64,000 bases of DNA from Diphasiastrum complanatum (lineage: Eukaryota > Streptophyta > Lycopodiopsida > Lycopodiales > Lycopodiaceae), in assembly GCA_029204225.1 (NCBI GenBank), contig CM055107.1, positions 25,067,391-25,131,390 of the forward strand. The letters run 5' to 3'. Each line of letters opens with the position of its first letter. The first letter of the stretch is position 1. The notes beneath the pieces are model-generated. The model was not told the DNA's origin, searched no databases, and was given only the letters and a program-made list of their open reading frames with translations. This document shows positions 36,570-48,500 of this stretch, in pieces. The translations under genes were made by a program, and so were the position numbers.

Positions 36570-39500
36570 TTTCGAAGGATGTTTGGGAGGTGCAAGTAAG
36601 CTACACTACATCCACCCTTCACAGCTTAATGAAAACCAAAATCCAACATCCGACATCAAGTTTCTTCAACGGAGCATGTCAGTGAATTTCAAGGAAGAAA
36701 AAAAAACCAAAATTAGCAAGCTCTTTACGTAGATTGTTGTGCCTCCCTTCATGACAGTAGGCACTCCAACATTTGCTCCCAAGTTAATTCATTGCAAGCA
36801 GGTATTTAAGTCTTCAAATTGTTATTGGGCTGAATAATTGTTAGGGACCACACTCCCTTGGGTCCCAAACCCAAACTTGAGACTGGACGATGACGAGGCC
36901 TGTAGACTTGACCAGTGACTCGTGAACCTGCATGGTTGCCACGTGTCATGATCTAGGTGTGCACATGGCTTGGAGTCTCTCTCCTTGAAGGTATACAAGG
37001 GAAAGAAGGCTCAATTGCCATCCATTCTATCTACCTAGGAGGAGGTGGATGGAGAGCGTGTGCACAGCCAGGATGTTTGCTAACGTGAGGCAGGAAATGG
37101 CTGAGAGCCTAGGCGGTGGTATGGGACGCCGTCTAGGAGGGAGGTCGGATTCAGCTTGTTACGGTCACAAGTCAGGGCACGGTGGGTGGACCCGGATTAG
37201 GTCCTACGGCGGGGTGGAACGTGAATCGTTCGATCTCTTGTGGTTAACCGGCACCTGGATGTTGCAATAAGTAGGGATTGTAACATATGGTATCAGAGCC
37301 ACTGCATGCTGAAAGCAGGTCCGTTGATCCGTAGAGTTTTTCTTGTAAGTTTCGGTGCTTTTGACGGATTTCAAAACGGGTTTAAAACGCATTTTTTATG
37401 CACCTTCTTGTGTTCTTCTTTCCGCTGTTTTTTTTACGAAAAATTGAAGTAAAAGTTTAAAAAAAAACAGTTGGGGGCCCAAAGAGGACCTACCACGTCG
37501 CACCGTCCAGGAAAGGACAGGTGGTGGCCCTTGCTACAGTTGATTCGTTCAGATTCAAGCATAAATCTGGTTGCGATGGACCCTCCTCAGCGTAGGAAAA
37601 AACTTCCAAATTGTAGATCACTGCCTGACCAGCGATGGTTTCCAAAAAGTGTTTTGAAAATCCGCCATGTGGCACTGTTCTGGCCAGGATAGGTGGCAGA
37701 AGGCAGCGCCCTACAGTTGCGTGTCATTTCTGATCCTTGGTTGGACGATTCGGGGCCCTCCCTGAAAAAATAAACACGTTTTTCCTTCTCCTGTCTGTGT
37801 CTGACAGCACTGTACAGTTTTGGAAAGGAGAAAGAGAAAGAAGGGGGGGGGGGGGGAGGGGGGCTGAGGACCACCTGGTAGGTTGCCAGGAGATGGCCAG
37901 AAGGCTGAGGTAGAGGCTAGGTGGCAAAGTAAGGCCACTTGGCAGGTAGTAGGATAGCATGGAGAGGGAGGCATACCTCTCCTATGCATCTGTTTTTTGT
38001 GAAAAGAGGTGGAGGTGGTAGTGCATCCTTCTCTTTGCTCTCTCTTTTTCCTCTTGGCAGCCATGGACAATACCATTTGGTTTGTAAAGAGACAGCAAGA
38101 GTAGTTTTGTATCTACCTTCCTTGAGTAGCTTTTCTCTTCGATCATCTCTTCTTAATTCACCTCTCTCCTTCTTGTAGAAATGGAGCCTACTCCTACCAC
38201 ACAGCCTATGTCCCCTGTTAAAGAGGTTACGGTATCTACCTCTGTCTTAGACCCTGATGCTTTGATGCTGGCAATTAACAATCTACAGCAACAGATTGTA
38301 GATATGCAAGCTAGGCACAGTCGGGATCAGCAGGATCTCAAGGAATTGACGCAGCTAAGGCAATTGGTGCATCAACCCTTGTTCACTCCTGAAGCTTTTG
38401 CTGGGGAAAAGAAGGATAGAACCCCGGAGGCGGTCTTGCAATGGTTGGATCGATGGAATTTGCACTTTTCCATGCACGATTCATCCGAGGATAACAAGAT
38501 CAATCTTGCCATCATGTACCTGCGAGGTAAAGCATTTACCTGGTGGCAAGATATAAGGGGTAAGCCTGAAGTTCCTAGAAATTGGGATGATTTCTGTAAG
38601 GCCTTTAAGGCGGCCTTCCTTCCTATTCTTGATGATTTTGAATTTTACCGTCAATATGCAACGATCCATATGGGGAGCCGGTCCCTGGATCAGTATTTAC
38701 AAAATTTTTAGGAGGACCTTTTCCATTTTACAACTAGAATAGATCCTTTGCTAGCAAAGTTGCATTTTATACTTGGGTTGCCAAAAGACTATCAGCTAGA
38801 GGTCAAGAGGAACCAGCCTCTTACCCTCGAGGATGTTGTTCGCTTCGCCAGAATCTACGATGATACTCGTATGATGGCTAAGCCTGAGACTGGTGTCTTG
38901 CCCGACGTAAAGGGTAAGAAGCCTTTTTTTCCAAAGAAATCGAAAGACAAGGCAAAGGATGGGTCTTCACGTTCAGGTAAGTCGAAGAAAAGATCTACCT
39001 TGGACCAGGAAACCTTTATGAAAGCCAGAAGCGACAATCTATGCTTCAACTGCATGGAACCAAGTCATGTCGCGAAGCAATGTTTCATGGGCGCGTTTCG
39101 TACGTTGTTTCAAAACACGTATGAAACATCTGGTTCAGGTTTGAAACGGGAAAAAAAATTTAGGGTTTTTTTTTTTTGAAAATGTGTTTTTGAGGGATTT
39201 TGGGGTTTACAGATGTCATAAAAAGTCTAGTAACAAGTAGATACATCCAATTTCATGAGAATGCTCTAGAGAATGCAATTTCAAGAGGAGAAGCTGTGTA
39301 TGGTGACTATGGTGACTTTCCTCAATCAATTATTGATACTGTCATGGATAGGTTATTAGGTTGCGAGAATCTGTTCATGCCCATTGCCAGTACATACTAC
39401 AAAGCTTATGGCGCGGTTTTTGAAGTTTACAGATGTCATAGACAGTCTAATAAAGTGAAAAAATCCAATTTTATGAGAATGCTCTAGAGAAATTAGAATG

Positions 39501-42500
39501 CAATTTTAAGAGAGAATCTGTGTATGGTCATTGGTGACTATGGTCACTTTCCTCAGTCAATTATTGATACTATCATGGATAGGTTATTAGGTTGCGAGAA
39601 TCTGTTCATGCCCATTGAAAGTACATACTACAAAGCTTATGGTACTGTTCAGAAAAAAAAAATTGGTTTTTTTTTTTTTCAGTCGTTTCGAACACTGAAA
39701 CGGCGTTTCAAAACGGGGTCGTTTCGTACGTCCCGTTTCGAACACGTTTTAGCGTTCGAAACGCGTTTTGAGGAAACATTGTCGCGAAGGAATGTCCCAA
39801 GAAATGGAAAGCTAAAGGGGCATCTTTTAAGACGCCAGGTAACTCTAGCATATCTAGTGTAGATCTTTCCTTTGCTAGTAATTCTGTGTGCGAGCATTGT
39901 TGTTTTAATACGGCTGTTTTTGGCCCTCCTGACCTCATTCGGATGAAGGGGATTGTGAGTGGCCAAGCCGTAACTGTTTTATTTGACGATGGTTCCACAC
40001 ATAATTTTATTAACGCTAATTTGTTGCAGAAGCTAAAGGTGGAAACAAGGCAAAGTGACCACCAATACACAGTGAAGCTGGCAACGGGAGCAGAAAGCCA
40101 AGTTTGGGACCAGATAGTCTCACGTCTACCAATAGAGATTCAAGCCTATAAGGATAAATTAGACTTTCACATTATGAATCTAGATAGAGTAGATGTAATA
40201 CTTGGAAAGGAGTGGTTCTATGAGAGGAACGAGTCTATGAAGAAGAACTACGTAACTCACAGTTTGTCGTTCTTGCATAACAGCTCACTCATAGAATTAA
40301 ATGGAAGTGTTGATATTTCTACTCCGTATATGCTTTCTACTTTAGAAACAGTTGAATGTATGGATGTTGTTGATTGCAATTCTTATTTATGTTGGTTTAC
40401 TTACCATGAAGAACGTAGCTTGCAATTTTACAATCTCCAAATGGAACTAATGTCTAATAACCTAAAGCAAGAAAACTCACCAGAAGGTGAAATCTTTAGG
40501 AAACTTAGGCAAGAATTTAATGATGTGTTTCCTGAGCAGCTTCCTGAGGGTCTTCCCCCCTCTAGGGGTGTTGACCATGGTATTAAACTGATTCCTGGTA
40601 GTTCACCTATATCACTGTACCCCTATAGGATGAGTACTACTGAAGAGGATGAGGTTTATAGGCAACTGCAAAATTACCTTAAGATGGGCCATGTTAGCCT
40701 AGTAAATCTCCCTGGGGGACACCCGTGCTCCTTGTTGATAAAAAAGATGAAGGTACTCGTCTTTGTGTGGACTTTAAAAAGTTGAATAAATTAACAAATA
40801 AAAATCATTATCCTTTGTCGCGAATGGATGAGCTGCTTGATCGATTGCACGGTGCAAAGTACTTCACCAAAATCGATTTGAGATCAGGGTATCATCAAAT
40901 TCGCATAAAGACTGAGGATGTTGAAAAAACCGGGTTTAAAACTAAGTACGGCCATTATGAGTTTCTGTTACCATTTGGCTTGACAAATGCTCCACCGACT
41001 TTCCAACAGATGATGAACAATCTTCTTCGTCCATATCTGGGAAAGTTCGTGATAGTGTACTTAGATGATATTCTCATCTATAGCAAGAACTTGGAGGAGC
41101 ATGAGGAGCATCTCAAGACTGTCTTAAAGTTACTTAGGCAGGAGAAGCTTTTTGCCAAGGAGTCCAAAGGTGTGATCTTCCTAAAAAGGTTCTTATACCC
41201 TGGTCACATTATTTCGGACCATGGGTTGGAAATTGACCCAAATAAAGTCCGACAGGTACGTAAATGGCCTATTCCTAAAACCATCCGAAAAATTAAGTCC
41301 TTTTTGGGCTTCACGGGGTTTTTTCATAGATTCATCTTGAACTATGCATTAATTGCATTGGCCTTGACGACTGTCCTCAGAGGGGCTAAAAGAATTAGCC
41401 GGCACAGTAAGTTCAGTGACCAGTCCTCCGGTTACTTGGACTGAAGAGTTGAATCAAAGTTTTGAGAACCTCAAATACTGTGTAACTACAGCGCCTATTC
41501 TACACAGTGGATCCTAACAAGCCGTATGTACTTGAAACGGATGCCAGTGACTATGCTATAGGCGCAGTCCTATATCAAGATGGTAGGGCGGTAGCTTTTG
41601 AAAGCAAGAAGTTGGACCCTCCTCAAAGGCGGTATTCCACCTATGACAAGGAACTTTTTGCTGTTATTCATGCCCTGAAAGTTTGGAGACATTATTTATA
41701 TGGCTCCCAATTTACTATAGTTACTGACCATCAAGTGTTAAAGTATATTAACGATGCGGTCGACCTTAGTGGTCAGAGATGCTCCAAGAATTTCATTATG
41801 ACATTGTGTACCGAAAGGGTACTTCTAATAGTGTCACGGATGCCTTAAGCCGGATTGGAGAGGTTAATCAGTTAAGCTTTTCTGAGATCCAATCTGAGTT
41901 GTATCTGTCCTTAAGAGATTTGTGTAAGACCGATAGGTACTTCGGTCGTATTTGGCTAGACGTCCTGGCAGGTTGTTCTAGATCTAGTGATGAGCTTGGA
42001 ATGCAGGATTCCAAGATTTCTCCTCGGGACAAAATACAAAGAGACTATTCCATTAGGAATGGGTTGCTTTTCCATAATGGAAAAGTTTGTCTGCCAGAAA
42101 ATGATGATATAAGGGCCCAAATCCTGCATGAATGTCATGACAGCCCGTGTGCAAGGCACCCTGGCGCAGAAAGGACGCTTGACTTAGTAAAAAGGAACTT
42201 TCACTGGCCAAACTTAAAAAGTCAAGTGGAGGCATATGTTCACAAGTGTGCACAATGCCAAGTTAATAAAGCTGAAAGACTTAAGGCAGCTGGTTTGTTA
42301 ATGCCCCTGTAGAAATCCAGAATCAAGACTATTCATTAACACAAAGTATTCTCAAAGAGAAGAGAGAGATGGTTAGATGACACTCTTGTAGAAACTTGTG
42401 GACAGCCAATATGAACAGTAGATTGCTTAACAAAAGTGTGTCTCATACAAATGAATGGCTACATATAAGTAGTCCAAGATGGCTATCTACCTTCATGACT

Positions 42501-45500
42501 GTTGGCTGTCCAATAACTTGACTAATGGCTATCTAGCTACCATAAGTTACATAAAATAATTAAGTACCCCAAATAACAAGTTAGGTACTTAATTCACATG
42601 TATAGGCCCCTAGTGGACCACGAGTCCCTACAAGTTAGTTTCATACTAACTTGGGCCTAAAATATAAATGACCATGGTTACACAGATCTCGACCTTTTGG
42701 GTCATAGTAACCTATGGCTTATACATCATTTACATTTATTATTCCAACACCCTCCTTAAATGAAAATGACATGTAGAAATGACATGTATTCACTAAGTAA
42801 GAAAATCAGCATGTTGCTTTAAATTTAAAGCTTCACAAAGAGCTTTAAATCGAACTCCAGGCAATGCCTTAGTGAACACATCTGCAATATTATCCTCCGT
42901 GGGACAATATTCAAGAGTAATGCCGCCATTATGAAGCTTCTCCCGAACAAAGTGATAGTGGATCTCGATATGCTTTGTTCTTGCATGAAATATTTCGTGC
43001 AATGGCAATAGCACTTTGACTATCCGTAAATAGGAGAGTAGCTGAGGGCTGGCCATGCTTCATATCGACAAGTAATTGTCTCAACCATATACACTCCGTA
43101 GTGGCTGAAAACGTTGCTCTATATTCTGCTTCACTTGAGGATGTAGCAACGGTGGGCTGCTTCTTGCTTAACCAAGAAACTGCAGAATTTCCAATGAAAA
43201 AGCAATGACCACTAGTAGAGCGTCTAGTGTCTTGATCTCCACCCCAATCCGAGTCACAAAACCAGCCAAACATGCATCATCACTAGAAGGATTAAACAAA
43301 CCAAGTGTTTTACTTCCTTGAAGATATCGAAGGATCCTCTTCAATGCTTTCCAATGTGATGTCAACGGAGCATGCATGAATTGACGCATGAGGGAAACAC
43401 TATAAGATATGTCCGGTCTTGAGTTGCATAAGTAAATGAGACTTCCAACCGCTTGACAATATACAGTAGTATCAAATGGTTCACCACCACTTTGATTACT
43501 TAACTTCAGGCCCGTCTCAATTGGTGTAGCAACCGGCTTGCAATCTTCCATTTTGAAACGCTTCAAAATCTGCTTAATGTACTGCTGTTGGGTAATGAAG
43601 ATTCCAGCCTTTCCTTGCAAAAACTCAAGACCAAGGTAGAAATGCAATTGGCCTAAATCCGATGTATCATAAACTGAAGCAAGATCAGATTTTAAGGCTG
43701 CAATATATTGTTCATTACTACCCGTAATGATAATATCATCAACATATAGCAAAATGATGATGATAAACTCAGATGTATGCATGACATAAAGCGTAGATTC
43801 ATTAGGACTATTAGAAAACCCACAATTACAAAAGTATGTGTATCTTTTGATACCACATCCTTGGGGCTTGTTTTAGTCCATAGAGAGCCTTCTTGAGAAG
43901 ACACACTTTGTCTTCTTGACCTGCAACCAAAAAACCAGCAGGTTGCTGAAGGTAAACTTCCTCATTAAGATCACCATTGAGGAAGGCTGTCTTTATGTCA
44001 AGTTGGTGCATACGCCAACCATGATGGACAGCCAAAGCAGTGACTATCCTTACGGTAGTTATTTGTGCGATAGGTGCAAAAGTTTCCTCATAATCAATGC
44101 CCTCCTTTTGCGCATAACCTTTGGCAACAAGTCTTGCCTTGTACCTTTCAAAAGTACCATCGAACTTGTACTTGATCTTATAAACCCATTTACAGTCAAT
44201 CCCACTTCTTTTGTTCTTCGGAAGACACCTCCACATATGTTTAAGAAGAAGCTCTTAACGGTGTAGTAGGTGCCAAACTAGGTGGCCTCTTTCATCACCA
44301 CTTCCAACTTCAAACAAACCTTTAGCAATAAGGAGGTTTTTGATCATGTAGCACCACAAGGAGAAATTAGTTCCATCCGACCTATCTTCATTGAACAAAG
44401 AACCTATAGATTCAGATTCTTTAGCCATTTCTGAAAATTCAGCTAATAGTAGATGGGAAAAACAGATTCCAGGCCAAAATCTACTAAAAAATCAGCAAGA
44501 TCAAAGCCGAATTAATGAGCACTATAGATTGCAATACACCACATGCAATAGCTCATTCACAAGAAGATATAGGTGGTTGTATTCTGCTGAAATAACAAAA
44601 TACTAACTAATATGCAGGCTTCCAATGAAGCCAAAACCACAACCAGAACTTTTGTGGTAAAATGGTGTGCACTCAATGTGCTAATGGAGCAGATGGTAGG
44701 ACCTTCTTCTAGGCTCAAAAACAGAAAAATTTCAGCCACTAAAAATGTGTCAAAAACACATTTGTCTTCAAGGTAGATGGGCGCCCTCCTCCAAGAAGAA
44801 AATCTGAAATTTGAAGCATGTAATCTCATTTCAATCACATGAAAACTAGTTGAGCATGGGCGCCCTACTGCTGGCTCCCAAATGAGTGGAGGTTCCAAGC
44901 TTTTCCCTGCAATTTCCTGCACAAAAAACAAGAAGGAGCCCAACAGTTCTCTCTCCACAAAAATCAGAAAATTTTGATTTTTATGAACCAAATGTGGCTG
45001 CCTATTGGGTGGCCTCCAGCAAGCAATCAATTCTGAAAAATGGCTCTGATACCATGTAGGAATCCAGAATCAAGACTATTCATTAATACAAAGTATTCTC
45101 AAAGAGAAGAGAGAGATGGTTAGATGACCCTCTTGTAGAAACTTATGGACAGCCAATATGAATAGTAGATTGCTTAACAAAAGTGTCTCATACAAATGAA
45201 TGGCTACATATAAGTAGTCCAAGATGGCTATCTACCTTCATGACTGTTGGCTGTCCAATAACTTGACTAATGGCTATCTAGCTACCATAAGTTACATAAA
45301 ATAATTAAGTACCCCAAATAACAAGTTAGGTACTTAATTCACATGTATAGGCCCCTAGTGGACCCACGAGTCCCTACAAGTTAGTTTCATTTACATTTAT
45401 TATTCTAACAGCCCCTGGAAATTCCCGAAAGAAAGTGGGAAAGCATTTCCATGGACTTTGTGGTTGGGCTACCTCGGACGGGGAAGCAGAATGATGCCAT

Positions 45501-48500
45501 TTGGGTAATAGTTGACAGGTTAACTAAAATGGCACAGTTCATACCAACTAAGCAAACTGTCAAAGCTTCTGAGCTTGCTCAGCTTTTCGTTGAAAAGTTG
45601 TTCAGGTTGTTTGGTTTGCCGAATGACATTGTTAGTAATCGAGATCCAAAGTTCACTGGCAAATTCTAGCAAGCGGTTTTGAAAAATTAGAGACCACTTT
45701 AAGTTTGGGGTCTTCAGATCATCCTGAATCGGATGGTCAGACAGAGAGGACGAACCAGTCTATGGAGGATATGCTACGAGCATATGTTTACAGAAGACAG
45801 TCAGATTGGAAAAGGTACCTTCTAATGATTGAGTTTGCGTATAACAGCGCAAAGCACTCATCGACGGGTTTTAGTCCATTTTCTCTGATGTATGGTTTCC
45901 AGCCTAGGGCTCCCGTTTCAGTGGGCTTCAAAGGCCTCAACTCAAGGTTAAAGCAACAGTAGATTTCCTGCATGATATGCAAGAAATGTTGCTTGATGCT
46001 CGCGAGAACGTAAAAACGGCTCAAGATAGAGCCCAGTTTTACGCTAATCAAAAGCGACAACCTGGGTCTATGAGGAGGGGGCTTGGGTATATCTTAGAAT
46101 CCCAAAAGATTCTAAGGTACTAAAGACTGGAAAATGCCCTCAGTTATCACCTCGGTATGCAGGACCATTCCGTATAGTAAAGAAACTCCATCGGAATGCC
46201 TATCAGTTGGAGCTACCTCAAGGTGTTAAAGTCCATCTTGTTTTTCACATTAGCCGTTTAAAGGAACGACTTGGTGTAATGCCTCAGGAAGACTTAGTTC
46301 AGCTAGAGGACCTGACATCCTTTGTACCTACTAAACCTCAGGCCATTGTTGATGTGCGTCAATGTGGACTCAAAAACCGGCAGGTAACTGAGTACTTGGT
46401 TCGTTGGAAAGGAAGCTCCGAGGACGATGATACTTGGGAAAAGGAACATGACCTTAAACTGAGGTTCCCTAGATTCCTTCCTTAGATAAGGAATTTTTTA
46501 AGGAAGAGGGAATGTTAGGGACCCAACTCCCTTGGGTCCCAAACCCAGACTTGAGACTGGACGATGACTGGGCCTGTAGACTTGACCCGTGACTCGTGAA
46601 CCTGCCTTATTGCCACGTGTCATGATCTAGGTGTGCACATGGCTTGGAGTCTCTCTCCTTGGAGGTATACAAGGGGAGGAAGGCTCAGTTGCCATCATCT
46701 ACCTAGGAGGAGGTGGATGGAGAGCGTGTGCACAGCCAAGATGTTTGCTTGCTAGCGTGAGGCAAGAGATGGCTGAGAGCCTAGGCGGTGGTATGGGACG
46801 CCGTCTAGGAGGGAGGTCGGATCCAACTTGATACGGTCACAGACCAGGGCACGGTGGGTGGACCCAATGCTACGGCGGGGTGGAACGTGAATCGTTCGGT
46901 CTCTTGTGGTTAACCGGCACCTGGAGGTTTGCAGTAAGTAGGGATTGTAACAATAATAGAGATGTGGTGACAAACATCCCTAATTTTATGCAAAAAGTCT
47001 CAATGCTTCATTCTTGAAACACGTTTGGTTCAAGAAAACATGGGCTTTCCATACTTAATAGGTCAATGCGATGCCCTAAGCCAAAGGCCTCAACTTAAGA
47101 GGTCCAAAGTTCGGTCTCTTGTGGTTAACCAACACCTGGAGGTTTGCACTAAGTAGGGATTGTAACAATAATCGAGATGTGGCGACAAACATCCCTAATT
47201 TTATGCAAAAAGTCTCAATGCTTCATTCTTGAAACACGTTTGGTTCAAGAAAACATGGGCTTTCCATATTAATATGCCCTAAGCCAAAGGCCTCACCTTA
47301 AGAGGTCCAAAGTTTTCATGGATGATGACCTCACAACGATCCAGTAATTCAAAGAAAAAAGGTGGTCCAAGAACCGAGAGAACACGGGGTCACCTTTATC
47401 ACTGGAAGACCTACTTTTGTATAGAGGAGTTTTAAGCAAACACCACAACATAGAAAACTAAGACCTCAAGGATGTCGTGGGGTCCCTTTCTCCCCCTTTA
47501 CAAATCGAACGATAGGATTATAACGACACTCATTCCCTTTTCATAATATGGGACCTATAGGACTATCTTCAAAAAGGGGACATTCTCTTCTTCATTGAGA
47601 CTCACAAATGCCCAATCAAAGGTTTACCAATCGTTTCGTGTTTCAATGGTTTTCCACTTATGGAGAGCAAACAAGATCTCAAAGTCACACAAGTCCAAAA
47701 TAGGAATAAGCGATAGATACCAAAGTCACTTGTTCAAAAAAGGCCTAGTAACAACACCTGAGAAACAAGCACCTATTAAACCATCTTTTCAATTCTTCAT
47801 CAAGTTCCTTCTAGCATGAATTTCATCCAACATTATGTTCAGTTTTCCTCCTTCGTAGTGCAAAACGTATAACGTTATTTATGTCAGAAAATTGACTTGT
47901 TCATACAAGCAACCAAGATAAGATACATATTGTGATTAAATAATAGGAAAAAACACGTGGGAGAAAACACAAGTGATGACATAACTCCTACTATATCCCA
48001 TACCCAATGGATTGGGGCGCACTACATACTTATAGACTTTGGCATCAAGCCTCTATGCCAATAATAAAAAGGCAGCTTCAAAAAAATTTCCCAAATAATG
48101 TCTCTAAATCTAGTAAAAGCTCCTATCTATAGCAAAACTTGTGCTCCAAATCAAGCACTAGGATCTTGAACTTGAGTCTACTAAGTTCTAACTAACGTGT
48201 AACTTGACTTTAATGAATATAGGTAAAGGCTCCTAGTATACAGGATGCATGCTTGGCCCAATAATCCTAATTAATCCTAGACAATAACATTAAGGATAAC
48301 AATGTGAATATTGATTCTAACAATTCACCCTATCTACAGGGGTGGGGGAGGGATGTGTGCCATGAGATTAAAAAGCTACTACACGATTATAATTAGCGAC
48401 ATATGCAATGAGGCAAGCAAGCTTCAAGGCATAAAAACTACACCAGATCATGTGTCTACTCTCAAGGCTATCATGGAGGAGGCTAGATCCAAGAAGGAGC

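Larger units (their letters stand above)
42308..45410 (-). mobile_element. Nested, internally deleted Ty1-copia, 3.1 kb
   Basis: LTRs at 42308-42749 and 45055-45410, 5-bp target duplication GCCCC (42303-42307 and 45411-45415), polypurine tract TTTAAGGAGGG (42750-42760 reversed) and PBS at 45042-45054. Inside are only the first about 55 codons of gag joined to RT and RNase H. Protease and integrase are deleted. The LTRs are nearly identical outside one deletion, so the insertion is young relative to Gy3. Confidence 0.93.
36839..46952 (+). mobile_element. Complete Gypsy chromovirus with nested insertions (Gy3)
   Basis: Two LTRs (36839-37285 and 46513-46952) bounded by the 5-bp target duplication ATAAT (36834-36838 and 46953-46957). 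Internal order: PBS, leader with G-run, gag, protease, RT, RNase H, integrase, chromodomain. It is interrupted by a hAT-like element in gag and a copia in integrase; without them it is about 6.3 kb. The LTRs differ at roughly 9 of the first 120 positions, so the insertion is not recent. It sits antisense in DDB2 intron 1. Confidence 0.95.

Noticed and set aside
36472-36732. ORF with Leu-Ser repeats
   Set aside because: Translation of the CT microsatellite.
37587-38076. Overlapping minus-strand proline-rich ORFs
   Set aside because: Created by the G14 tract and purine-rich leader of Gy3 read backwards.
44557-45030. 157-codon minus-strand ORF in the nested copia leader
   Set aside because: No gag motif or similarity; the true gag ATG with its motif lies at 44428.
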